The position numbers were made by a program, and so were the translations under genes. This document shows positions 1 through 5,818 of a DNA stretch of 9,136 nt, one piece after another. Position 1 is the stretch's first letter. The number at the start of each line of letters is the position of its first letter. The stretch covers positions 1 through 9,136 of the forward strand of contig JAILGR010000102.1 in the NCBI GenBank assembly GCA_024696565.1, in the 5' to 3' direction. The DNA is from Acholeplasmatales bacterium (GTDB lineage: Bacteria; Bacillota_I; Bacilli_A; Acholeplasmatales; Anaeroplasmataceae). A model generated the notes under the pieces. It was given only the letters and a program-made list of their open reading frames with translations. It was not told where the DNA came from and made no database searches.

Positions 1-1
1 A

Positions 2-475
2 CTTTGTAATATGCAAATAAAAGATATTGATTTTAATGAAAGAATTATTAGAATTCATGGTAAAGGTTCTAAAGAAAGAGAAGTTTTCATTACAAATACA
101 TTAAGTGATCATTTAAAACATTATATTTCAACATTTAGAGTGGAATTACTATATAATTCTAAAGATTTAGAAAATAGATATGTTTTTTTGAACAAAAATG
201 GAACTACATTAAGTAGAATTGGTGTAAGAAAAATATTAGAAAAAATGGTTTTAGATGCTGGTGAGCATTTTCATATATCTCCCCATATGATAAGACATAG
301 CTTTGCTACTGAACTATTAAATAATGGTTTTGATATAAGAAGTGTTCAAGAACTTTTAGGACACGAATCATTATCAACAACCCAAATCTATATTTCTGTT
401 GATTATGAAAGAATGAATAAAGAATATCAATTAAGTCATCCAAGAGCAAAAAAAGAAGTTAAGAAGAATGGATAA
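2..475 (+). CDS. xerC: Xer-type tyrosine recombinase, C-terminal catalytic part (5' end outside window)
   Basis: This is the catalytic domain of a site-specific tyrosine recombinase, the family that resolves chromosome dimers at dif. The frame stays open to the window edge, and its first codons (Leu-Cys-Asn) fit the stretch after the first catalytic Arg of Xer proteins. The ATG at 11 is therefore internal, and the N-terminal DNA-binding domain and first Arg lie outside. Counting from that ATG, visible catalytic residues are Lys18 (HGKGSKER), His92 and Arg95 (HMIRHSFAT), His118 (LGHESL) and the nucleophile Tyr127 (TTQIY). The SHPRA ending is typical of XerC and XerD, followed by a short lysine-rich tail. 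XerC is preferred over XerD because B. subtilis xerC (codV) lies upstream of rpsB; here hslVU and codY are absent from the interval. No clear hairpin terminator follows. The family call is secure; the C/D choice is inference. Confidence 0.9.
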   Translation, partial: LCNMQIKDIDFNERIIRIHGKGSKEREVFITNTLSDHLKHYISTFRVELLYNSKDLENRYVFLNKNGTTLSRIGVRKILEKMVLDAGEHFHISPHMIRHSFATELLNNGFDIRSVQELLGHESLSTTQIYISVDYERMNKEYQLSHPRAKKEVKKNG

Positions 476-484
476 TTATTTTTC

Positions 485-513
485 TTGTATTTCTATTTTA
501 TCTTTGATATAAT
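485..513 (+). promoter_or_regulatory. Sigma-A type promoter for the lipoprotein gene
   Basis: The -35 element is TTGTAT (485-490), and after a 17-nt spacer comes a perfect TATAAT (508-513). A TGA just before it (505-507) makes this an extended -10. It begins only 10 nt after the recombinase stop codon, so the lipoprotein gene probably has its own transcript. GGAG at 535-538 then serves the ATG at 547. Confidence 0.62.
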
Positions 514-546
514 GCTTATGTTCGAAAAAGAAATGGAGTTAATGAT

Positions 547-1272
547 ATGAAAAATAAATTATTAATAACAGGTATGGCATTCGTCTCATTATTTGCATTA
601 GCTTCTTGTAATGGTGGAGGAGACGATTATAGTCAATTAAGAGAAGTTGTTTTAAGTGATATAGAAGCAGATTATAAAACTGCATTAGGTTTATTTTATG
701 ATGCAAATGATGTAGATAATACTTCAGTATTATTAAATGAAGTATCAGGAACTGATTTCTGTAAAATCTATGTTTCAAAGAATGCTAAAGATAGTATTTT
801 TGTTTATAATTATGATTTAAAAACTATATTTGATGCTCATGGTGAAAAGACAAAGAATATTACTATTTCAGCAGTTTCTGCAACAAATGCATTATATGAT
901 GCCGAAAAAACTGCAGTTATCACTGAAACATTTAGAGATACATCTGGTGTAAAGAATGTTCTTGATGGTGTAAGTTTCTATGATGGTATTTATTCAAATA
1001 GTGCTTATAATAAGCAATTAGATGTTTCAAATGCATATAATATGTATCTTGAGAATAATCAATCTAATGTTTATGTTGCAATTGTTTATATGCCAGTATA
1101 TATGATTCATTCAATCAATGGTCAAGATAAATTAAGAGACTATGTTTTAGTACCAATTTATCATGAATTTACAACTAATGGTGGAGTTAGTGGTGTAAGA
1201 GAAATTGATCTTGGTAATTACCTAGATGCTTCAGGTAAGCTAATTATTAAAACACCAACAGACAATGCTTAA
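547..1272 (+). CDS. Putative lipoprotein of unknown function
   Basis: The 241-residue product has a lipoprotein signal peptide: basic MKNK, a hydrophobic stretch to about residue 17, and the lipobox LASC with Cys21 as the lipidated residue. The mature part of about 221 residues begins with a Gly/Asp-rich linker (NGGGDDY) and has no further obvious membrane segment, so it should sit anchored on the outer face of the membrane. It is rich in Asn, Asp, Tyr and Val, which suggests a soluble beta-containing fold, but I recognise no domain or catalytic motif. The start is set by GGAG at 535-538, eight nt before the ATG. A promoter in front and a strong terminator behind make it a single-gene unit between xerC and rpsB. 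Composition resembles its neighbours, with no sign of recent transfer. Solute binding or a lineage-specific surface role is possible but unsupported. Confidence 0.85.
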   Translation: MKNKLLITGMAFVSLFALASCNGGGDDYSQLREVVLSDIEADYKTALGLFYDANDVDNTSVLLNEVSGTDFCKIYVSKNAKDSIFVYNYDLKTIFDAHGEKTKNITISAVSATNALYDAEKTAVITETFRDTSGVKNVLDGVSFYDGIYSNSAYNKQLDVSNAYNMYLENNQSNVYVAIVYMPVYMIHSINGQDKLRDYVLVPIYHEFTTNGGVSGVREIDLGNYLDASGKLIIKTPTDNA

Positions 1273-1285
1273 TAAGATTTGAAAT

Positions 1286-1316
1286 GCCCTAAGTATAACT
1301 TAGGGCTCTTTTTTTT
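1286..1316 (+). terminator. Rho-independent terminator after the lipoprotein gene
   Basis: A perfect 9-bp stem, GCCCTAAGT (1286-1294) with ACTTAGGGC (1298-1306), closes a 3-nt ATA loop. It is followed by TCTTTTTTTT (1307-1316). It begins 14 nt after the lipoprotein stop codon and separates that unit from the rpsB promoter. Confidence 0.93.
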
Positions 1317-1326
1317 AAAAAAAAGA

Positions 1327-1358
1327 TTGTAATTGCTGTTTAGTTATGATAATATTAT
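1327..1358 (+). promoter_or_regulatory. Probable rpsB-tsf promoter region
   Basis: Promoter-like elements lie between the terminator and the leader. TTGTAA (1327-1332) can pair with GATAAT (1348-1353) at a 15-nt spacer or with ATAATA one base later. TTGCTG (1333-1338) can pair with TTATAA (1355-1360) at 16 nt. The -10 area holds the 10-bp palindrome ATAATATTAT (1349-1358). The exact elements cannot be fixed by eye, but a promoter is expected here for this highly expressed pair. Confidence 0.45.
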
Positions 1359-1360
1359 AA

Positions 1361-1462
1361 AGGCACAAAAATACACATGTCTTATGAGAGGGCCATCGTG
1401 TGCACTTAAAACTGTTGGGGGCACTCGTAGATTAAGACAGAGGACAAAAACAAAAATAAAAT
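1361..1462 (+). promoter_or_regulatory. Candidate structured 5' leader of rpsB
   Basis: The untranslated region before rpsB is over 100 nt and contains a stretch of about 47% G+C (1378-1439) between very AT-rich flanks. Its ends can pair perfectly: TGTCTTA (1378-1384) with TAAGACA (1433-1439). Inside, TGAG (1385-1388) can pair with CTCG (1424-1427) and GCC (1392-1394) with GGC (1420-1422). A competing helix, GTGC (1400-1403) with GCAC (1421-1424), is also possible. This suggests a folded, possibly switching leader, perhaps one through which S2 controls its own operon. S2 feedback on rpsB-tsf is known in gammaproteobacteria, but I cannot assign this RNA to a known family. No terminator follows the fold, so control of translation would be more likely. 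Confidence 0.42.
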
Positions 1463-1467
1463 GGAGG
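1463..1467 (+). promoter_or_regulatory. Shine-Dalgarno site that fixes the rpsB start
   Basis: GGAGG lies 9 nt before the ATG at 1477. The frame stays open upstream to a TTG at 1333, but that start would add 48 residues absent from S2 proteins. This site and the family's N-terminal sequence place the start at 1477. Confidence 0.92.
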
Positions 1468-1476
1468 AAAGAAAAA

Positions 1477-2364
1477 ATGTCTGAATCAGTAGTTTCAATG
1501 AAACAGTTATTAGAGTCTGGTGTTCATTTTGGACATGCAACTCGCAGATGGAATCCAAAAATGCAAAAGTATATCTTTACTGCAAGAAATGGAATCTATA
1601 TTATCGATTTACAGAAGACTGCAAATCAAATCGAAAGTGCTTATGCCGCTTTATTAGAAATCACTAAGGATGAAGGTAAAGTATTATTCGTAGGTACTAA
1701 GAAGCAAGCACAAGAAGCTGTAAAGGAAGAAGCAGCTCGTTGTGGTATGTACTATGTTAACCAAAGATGGTTAGGTGGTACTTTAACAAACTTCAAAACA
1801 ATTAAGAAGAGAATTAAGAAGTTACAAGATTTAACTGACTTATTAGCTAATGCTGAAGCAACAGCTAAGTTACCTAAGAAGGAAGTTATTAAATTAGTAG
1901 CTGAAAAGGATAAGTTAGAAAAGTTCTTAGGCGGTATCAAGGATATGAAGAAGTTACCAGATGCTTTATTCATCGTTGATCCTCGCAAGGAACATAATGC
2001 TATTTTAGAAGCAAGAAAGTTAAACATCCCAGTATTCGGTATTGTTGATACAAACTGTGATCCTGATGATGTTGATTATGTAATTCCAGCAAATGATGAT
2101 GCTATCCGTGCTGTTAAGTTAGTTACTTGGGTTATGGCTAATGCTGTAATTGAAGCTAACGGTGGTGTTGTTGAAAAGTTCGATGATTCTCAAGAAGAAG
2201 TTAATCAAGCTGAAGAATTAAACAAAGAAACTCCAAAGGAAGTAAAAGAAGTAAGAGAAAAGAAGCCAGCTGCTAAGAAGCCAGCTGCTAAGAAACCAGC
2301 TGCTAAGAAGGCTGCTCCTAAGAAGGAAGCTGCTGAAAAGGCTGAAGAACCAAAAGCTGAATAA
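1477..2364 (+). CDS. rpsB: 30S ribosomal protein S2 (uS2) with repeat-rich C-terminal tail
   Basis: S2 is a small-subunit ribosomal protein on the back of the 30S particle and is needed for S1 binding where S1 is present. The N-terminus has the family block [20 protein letters not shown] (about residues 7-26), followed by [19 protein letters not shown] and [15 protein letters not shown]. These cover the whole uS2 fold through about residue 230. The protein is 295 residues, against about 246 in B. subtilis. The excess is a charged C-terminal tail built from KKPAA-like units, encoded by 15-bp tandem repeats. The gene leads the rpsB-tsf pair, with 18 nt to tsf. Lysine is written mainly AAG (about 34 AAG to 9 AAA, counted by hand), the reverse of rseP, consistent with high expression. 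The preceding leader may control it. Confidence 0.98.
   Translation: MSESVVSMKQLLESGVHFGHATRRWNPKMQKYIFTARNGIYIIDLQKTANQIESAYAALLEITKDEGKVLFVGTKKQAQEAVKEEAARCGMYYVNQRWLGGTLTNFKTIKKRIKKLQDLTDLLANAEATAKLPKKEVIKLVAEKDKLEKFLGGIKDMKKLPDALFIVDPRKEHNAILEARKLNIPVFGIVDTNCDPDDVDYVIPANDDAIRAVKLVTWVMANAVIEANGGVVEKFDDSQEEVNQAEELNKETPKEVKEVREKKPAAKKPAAKKPAAKKAAPKKEAAEKAEEPKAE
2260..2349 (+). repeat. 15-bp tandem repeats encoding the S2 tail (KKPAA units)
   Basis: Two identical units AAGAAGCCAGCTGCT (2260-2274, 2275-2289) are followed by a one-mismatch copy (2290-2304). Diverged units follow at 2305-2319 and 2320-2334, then a weak one at 2335-2349. Units are in frame, each starting on a Lys codon, so length changes would preserve the reading frame. 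Confidence 0.88.
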
Positions 2365-2382
2365 TATTAGGAGGATAGAAAG

Positions 2383-3291
2383 ATGGCAAATATTACTGCA
2401 CAAATGGTAAAAGAATTACGTGAAAAAACTGATGCCGGTATGATGGATTGCAAGAAGGCTCTTGTAGCAACTGACGGTGATTTTGAAAAGGCTGTAGTTT
2501 GGTTACGTGAAAAGGGTCTTGCTAAGGCTGCTAAGAAGGCAGGAGTTGTTGCTGCTGAAGGCTTATGCTCTTATGTTGTTCTTGGTAACAAGTGTGTATT
2601 ATTTGAGTTAAACTCTCAAACAGACTTCGTTGCTCAAAATGCAAAATTCATTGCATTAATTGAAAAAGTTGGTCAAATCATTGCTGCATCTAATGCTACT
2701 AACACTGAAGAGGCTTTAGCTGTTGAATCTGAAGGAAAGACTTTAGAGACAGTTATTATGGAAGCTTCTGGTGTTATTGGTGAAAAGATTTCTTTACGTC
2801 GTGTAACAGTTTTAACTAAGACTGACAGCCAAGTATTTGGTGCTTATAAGCATATGGGTGGTAGAATCGTTTCTGTAGCTGTAATTGAAGGAAATGATGA
2901 AGTAGTAGCTAAGGATGTTGCTATGCACATTGCTGCATTAAGTCCTAAGTATGTTTCTAAGGATGATATTCCTGCAGAAGTTATTGCAAAGGAAAAAGAA
3001 GTTATTCTTGCTGCTGCATTAAATGAAAATGCACAATCTGCTAAACCAAAGCCTGAGAACATTATTGCTGAAAGAATCGTACCAGGTCGTTTAGACAAGA
3101 ACTTAAAAGAGATTTGCTTATTATCTCAAGTATTCGTTAAGAATCCAGACCAAACTGTTGAAGCTTACGTTAAGGGAGCTAAATCATCAGTTGTTACATT
3201 TGTTCGTCTAGAAGTTGGCGAAGGTATTGAAAAGCAAGTTACAGATTTCGCTGCTGAAGTAGCTGCTCAAGCTGCTGCTGCACAAAACTAA
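2383..3291 (+). CDS. tsf: Translation elongation factor Ts
   Basis: EF-Ts is the cytoplasmic nucleotide exchange factor that releases GDP from EF-Tu. The N-terminal UBA-like domain carries ELREKTDAGMMDCKKAL (about residues 11-27) and WLREKGLAKAAKKAG (about 40-54), both family signatures. The core contains ELNSQTDFVAQN with the Thr80-Asp81-Phe82-Val83 block that contacts EF-Tu; the Asp-Phe pair is the key contact in the E. coli complex. At 302 residues it is slightly longer than the B. subtilis protein, ending in an Ala/Gln-rich tail. AGGAGGA at 2369-2375 sits 7 nt before the ATG. It follows rpsB by 18 nt with no terminator between, so the two share a transcript that ends at the terminator beyond 3300. 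Codon use is AAG-rich like rpsB. No unusual features otherwise. Confidence 0.98.
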   Translation: MANITAQMVKELREKTDAGMMDCKKALVATDGDFEKAVVWLREKGLAKAAKKAGVVAAEGLCSYVVLGNKCVLFELNSQTDFVAQNAKFIALIEKVGQIIAASNATNTEEALAVESEGKTLETVIMEASGVIGEKISLRRVTVLTKTDSQVFGAYKHMGGRIVSVAVIEGNDEVVAKDVAMHIAALSPKYVSKDDIPAEVIAKEKEVILAAALNENAQSAKPKPENIIAERIVPGRLDKNLKEICLLSQVFVKNPDQTVEAYVKGAKSSVVTFVRLEVGEGIEKQVTDFAAEVAAQAAAAQN

Positions 3292-3299
3292 TTTAAAGT

Positions 3300-3333
3300 G
3301 GGGAGAACAAGGTACTTGCTCTCCTCTTTTTTT
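3300..3333 (+). terminator. Rho-independent terminator after tsf
   Basis: The stem pairs GGAGA (3302-3306) with TCTCC (3320-3324), then one A-C mismatch, then CAAG (3308-3311) with CTTG (3315-3318) around a GTA loop. Outer pairs at 3300/3326 and 3301/3325 can extend it. Seven T residues follow (3327-3333). The right arm also carries the -35 element of the next promoter. Confidence 0.9.
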
Positions 3334-3344
3334 AAAGATATAAT
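3316..3344 (+). promoter_or_regulatory. pyrH-frr promoter, overlapping the tsf terminator
   Basis: The -10 is a perfect TATAAT (3339-3344), part of the octamer GATATAAT shared with two other promoters in the window. Exactly 17 nt upstream is TTGCTC (3316-3321), which matches the TTG of a -35 and lies within the terminator's right arm. The remaining leader to the ATG at 3403 is AT-rich with no structure I can see. Confidence 0.6.
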
Positions 3345-3402
3345 TATTATAGTAGTGTTATTTGATTAATAATTAAATAAAGAAAATATATGGAGGATAA
3401 AT

Positions 3403-4113
3403 ATGTATAAGCGTATTTTATTAAAACTATCAGGGGAAGCTTTAAAGGGAGAAACTTCTTTTGGTATTGATCCTGCAACTGTAAAGGAGATTGCTTTAGA
3501 GATTAAAGAAGCAAAGAACCTTGGTGCTGAAATAGGTATTGTTGTTGGTGGTGGAAATATTTGGAGAGGAAAAACCGCTGAAGGATTAGGAATGGATGGA
3601 GCCCAAGCAGATTATATGGGTATGCTTGCTACTATCATGAATGGATTAGCTGTTCAAGATGCCTTAGAGCAAGTTGGAGTTCCTACTCGTGTTATGACAG
3701 CAATTGACTGTGATAAGGTTGCAGAGCCTTATATTAGAAGAAGAGCAATTCGTCACTTAGAAAAAGGTAGAGTATGTATCTTTGTTGGTGGATTGGGTTC
3801 TCCATATTTTTCAACAGATACAGCATGTGTACTACGTGCTACAGAGATTGAAGCAGAAGTTGTTTTAATGGCAAAAAATCATACTGAGGGTATATATGAT
3901 TCAGATCCTAGAATCAATAAGGATGCAAAGCTTTATAAAGAAATCACATTCTCTGAAATATTAGAGAAAGATTTAAAGGTTATGGATTCAACAGCTGCCT
4001 CTTTATGTAAAGACAATAAGAAGCCTTTAATTGTATTTAATATGAATACTGATGGTAATATTGTTAAAGCTGTTTTAGGAGAAAAGATTGGTACTTTAGT
4101 AAAAGTAGAATAG
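3403..4113 (+). CDS. pyrH: UMP kinase (bacterial amino-acid-kinase type)
   Basis: This cytoplasmic hexameric enzyme phosphorylates UMP to UDP with ATP, feeding all pyrimidine nucleotide and UDP-sugar synthesis. The 236-residue length is normal. Family blocks in order are KLSGEAL (8-14), GGGNIWRG (49-56), the [12 protein letters not shown] helix, [11 protein letters not shown], a UMP loop [13 protein letters not shown] (129-141) and the nucleotide-binding segment with IYDSDPR (164-170). The UMP loop usually reads GTGNP; here Leu131 and Ser133 replace the usual Thr and Asn, positions tied to UMP contact and allostery in the E. coli enzyme. NHTEG before IYDSDP also differs from the common N-x-V-D-G. 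The start is set by GGAGG (3392-3396), 6 nt before the ATG. It forms a unit with frr, whose Shine-Dalgarno site overlaps this stop codon. Confidence 0.98.
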   Translation: MYKRILLKLSGEALKGETSFGIDPATVKEIALEIKEAKNLGAEIGIVVGGGNIWRGKTAEGLGMDGAQADYMGMLATIMNGLAVQDALEQVGVPTRVMTAIDCDKVAEPYIRRRAIRHLEKGRVCIFVGGLGSPYFSTDTACVLRATEIEAEVVLMAKNHTEGIYDSDPRINKDAKLYKEITFSEILEKDLKVMDSTAASLCKDNKKPLIVFNMNTDGNIVKAVLGEKIGTLVKVE

Positions 4114-4121
4114 GAGACAAT

Positions 4122-4676
4122 ATGGAAGAAGAATTAGAAATGGTCCTTTTAGAGGGCGAAGAAAGAATGGATAAGGCGATTACTGCTTATCAAGCTGAAT
4201 TATCTACTGTTCGTACAGGTAGAGCTCAACCAAGCTTATTAGATACTGTATATTTTGAGTATTATGGAGCTAAAACACAAATTAAGAATGCTGCATCAAT
4301 TACAGTACCTGAATCAAATCAATTATTAATTAAGCCTTTTGACAAGTCTTGTGTTAAGGATATTGAAAAAGCTATTTTAGCATCACCTTTAGGATTAACT
4401 CCTCAAAGTGATGGTACAGTAATTCGTTTAGTCTTACCTATGATGACTGAAGAAAGAAGAAAAGAATTAGTAAAAGTTGTATCTAAAATGGAAGAAACTT
4501 CTAAGGTTGCTATTAGAAATGTTAGAAGAGATTTAAATGATCAAATTAAAAAGATTGGTCTACCTGAGGATACAGAGGCTAACTCTTTAGAAGATGTTCA
4601 AAAGCTTACAGATCAAAAGATTGCAAAGCTTTCTGAATTAACTGAAAAGAAACAAAAAGAATTAATGTCATTTTAG
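4122..4676 (+). CDS. frr: Ribosome recycling factor
   Basis: RRF works with EF-G to split post-termination ribosomes in the cytoplasm. The product is 184 residues, essentially the family length of about 185. It has the domain-I helix STVRTGRAQPSLLD (about 28-41), the domain-II segment with ITVPESNQLLIKPFD (about 60-74), the block SPLGLTPQSDGTVIRLVLP (about 88-106), TEERRKELVK (109-118) and the conserved IRNVRRD (131-137). Family members usually read RTGRAxP and NDG; here the latter is SDG, a mild change. The Shine-Dalgarno AGGAG (4112-4116) overlaps the pyrH TAG stop (4111-4113), so translation is probably coupled. The ATG at 4122 is favoured over an in-frame ATG at 4140 by this site. A strong terminator lies immediately downstream. 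In B. subtilis uppS would follow; here it does not. Confidence 0.98.
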   Translation: MEEELEMVLLEGEERMDKAITAYQAELSTVRTGRAQPSLLDTVYFEYYGAKTQIKNAASITVPESNQLLIKPFDKSCVKDIEKAILASPLGLTPQSDGTVIRLVLPMMTEERRKELVKVVSKMEETSKVAIRNVRRDLNDQIKKIGLPEDTEANSLEDVQKLTDQKIAKLSELTEKKQKELMSF

Positions 4677-4680
4677 TATT

Positions 4681-4730
4681 AAATCCAGCATATGGGAAAT
4701 TATCGCATTTTCCGCTTATGCTGGATTTTT
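4681..4730 (+). terminator. Strong Rho-independent terminator after frr
   Basis: The outer stem is 12 perfect base pairs, AAATCCAGCATA (4681-4692) with TATGCTGGATTT (4717-4728). A small internal loop leads to a second stem, GGGAAAT (4694-4700) with ATTTTCC (4707-4713), including one G-U pair, around a TATCGC loop. A T run covers 4726-4730. It starts 4 nt after the frr stop codon and its right arm overlaps the next promoter. Confidence 0.93.
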
Positions 4731-4750
4731 ATTATATCAAGTGATATAAT
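4722..4750 (+). promoter_or_regulatory. Extended -10 promoter for cdsA-dxr-rseP
   Basis: A perfect TATAAT (4745-4750) is preceded by TGA (4742-4744), an extended -10 that can work with a poor -35. The best -35 at a 17-nt spacing is TGGATT (4722-4727), inside the right arm of the frr terminator. The -10 is one arm of an inverted repeat described separately. Confidence 0.64.
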
Positions 4751-4751
4751 A
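4730..4751. repeat. Perfect 10-bp inverted repeat over the cdsA promoter
   Basis: TATTATATCA (4730-4739) and TGATATAATA (4742-4751) are exact reverse complements separated by AG. The right arm contains the extended -10 of cdsA. The arrangement looks like an operator for a dimeric regulator. Equally, the minus strand shows the same TGATATAAT element, so it could fire in both directions. Pairing is certain; function is inference. Confidence 0.6.
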
Positions 4752-4790
4752 CAATAAATTATTGTTGTTTATTTTAAATGACATTTAAAA

Positions 4791-4795
4791 AGAGG
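4791..4795 (+). promoter_or_regulatory. Shine-Dalgarno site that fixes the cdsA start
   Basis: AGAGG lies 6 nt before the ATG at 4802. The in-frame ATG at 4778, eight codons earlier, has only T/A-rich sequence before it. The start at 4802 also gives the MKKR-then-hydrophobic N-terminus usual for CdsA. Confidence 0.8.
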
Positions 4796-4801
4796 TATCC
4801 T

Positions 4802-5815
4802 ATGAAAAAGAGAGTGATTACCGGGATAATAATGCTACTTATATTAGCACCATGTGTGTTAGTACCTGCATGTTTACCTGTATTAGAATTTGTAATTATA
4901 TTATTGGCTGTAGCGGCTGAAATGGAATTATTAAATATGTATGATAGGGATAAGAAGATTCCTTTAGCAATGAAGATTGTTACTGTTGTATTAACATTAA
5001 TTTTGGCATTTGCTGTTTTATCATATATGTCAACTCAAAATGGCGCTCCAGGAAGTGTTGTTACAGATATTACAGAATCCTTTAGTAATTCAATAATTAT
5101 TAGAGGTTTAAGAAGATTCCATTTTGATAAGGTGTTTACACCTGTTACGGCATTATTAATTAACTTTATTATCTTAATGAGTTCTATGATATTTATTAAG
5201 GATTTCGATGTTAAAGATGCTGGTAGATTATATTTATCTACTATTTATGTTGGTCTATGTATGGGAGCATTTTTGACACTTAGATTATATGGAACACGTT
5301 TTGTATTATATTTATTAATTGTAACTTGTTTGACAGATATATTTGCTTTAGTATTTGGTCTTGCCTTTGGTAGATCAGGTAAACATAAGCTAGCTCCCCA
5401 TATTTCACCAAAGAAGTCATGGGAAGGGGCTATTGGTGGTACATTGGTAGCTGTTATTTGTGGTTTTTGTTTCTGTTATTTTTATGATGATATCTGTAGT
5501 ATATTTCCAACATTAGCTGGTGAAGAAAAGTCTTTCTTTGAAGGAGTATTTGCTTATGATACATTTACACCTGCTGGTAAATTCTTTGTATGTTTAATAT
5601 TAACCTTCTTATTATCTATTTGTAGTCAAATCGGTGATTTAGTTGCTTCTAAATTAAAAAGAGCTTATGGAATTAAAGACTATTCAAATGTTTTTCCAGG
5701 CCATGGTGGTGTACTAGACCGTTTTGATTCTGTTCTATTTGCATCAGCAATATTCTTATTATTCATTATTATTGAAATGAATTTCATCGATGTTTTAGCG
5801 GCTTTGGCAGGTTAA
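4802..5815 (+). CDS. cdsA: Phosphatidate cytidylyltransferase (CDP-diacylglycerol synthase)
   Basis: This membrane enzyme joins phosphatidic acid and CTP to give CDP-diacylglycerol, the precursor of phosphatidylglycerol and cardiolipin. Several hydrophobic segments are visible, at about residues 5-45, 57-76, 114-132, 144-165, 168-190, 210-227, 260-277 and 310-336. The block TDIFALVFGLAFGRSGKHKL with SPKKSWEGAIGG (about 178-213) is the family's conserved core. QIGDLVASKLKR leads into the CdsA signature, matched in full at 283-309 (S-x-LKR ... KD ... PGHGGVLDRFD). It has 337 residues against about 270-285 in model species. The extra length falls in two likely loops near 77-113 and 229-258. uppS, normally just upstream in B. 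subtilis, is missing, and cdsA has its own promoter. dxr follows after 3 nt. Confidence 0.97.
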   Translation: MKKRVITGIIMLLILAPCVLVPACLPVLEFVIILLAVAAEMELLNMYDRDKKIPLAMKIVTVVLTLILAFAVLSYMSTQNGAPGSVVTDITESFSNSIIIRGLRRFHFDKVFTPVTALLINFIILMSSMIFIKDFDVKDAGRLYLSTIYVGLCMGAFLTLRLYGTRFVLYLLIVTCLTDIFALVFGLAFGRSGKHKLAPHISPKKSWEGAIGGTLVAVICGFCFCYFYDDICSIFPTLAGEEKSFFEGVFAYDTFTPAGKFFVCLILTFLLSICSQIGDLVASKLKRAYGIKDYSNVFPGHGGVLDRFDSVLFASAIFLLFIIIEMNFIDVLAALAG

Positions 5816-5818
5816 TAT

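Noticed and set aside
2..475. Recombinase as the integrase of a mobile element
   Set aside because: There is no attachment-site repeat, phage or transposition gene nearby. The HPRA ending and the position upstream of rpsB fit a chromosomal Xer protein.
539..778. Minus-strand open frame opposite the lipoprotein gene
   Set aside because: The composition is typical of AT-rich antisense sequence (His/Leu/Tyr-rich). It runs across the + strand start signals, and the + strand gene has a signal peptide and lipobox.
1333..1476. In-frame extension of rpsB upstream to a TTG codon, adding 48 residues
   Set aside because: The added residues do not resemble S2, and there is no ribosome site before the TTG. 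GGAGG stands before the ATG at 1477, where the S2 family sequence begins. The region reads better as promoter plus leader.
2260..2349. Regular short repeats as a possible CRISPR array
   Set aside because: Units are directly adjacent 15-mers with no spacers, are in frame and encode a protein tail.
2218..2403. Minus-strand open frame opposite the S2 tail and the tsf start
   Set aside because: Its Ser/Leu-rich low-complexity product is simply the antisense of the Lys/Ala repeats. It has no ribosome site and lies within two certain genes.
3339..3351. TATAAT-T-ATTATA palindrome at the pyrH promoter as an operator
   Set aside because: Six-base arms made only of A and T are expected often by chance at this composition, unlike the 10-bp arms at cdsA.
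4778..4801. Earlier ATG as the cdsA start
   Set aside because: No Shine-Dalgarno sequence precedes it, while AGAGG is well placed for the ATG at 4802.
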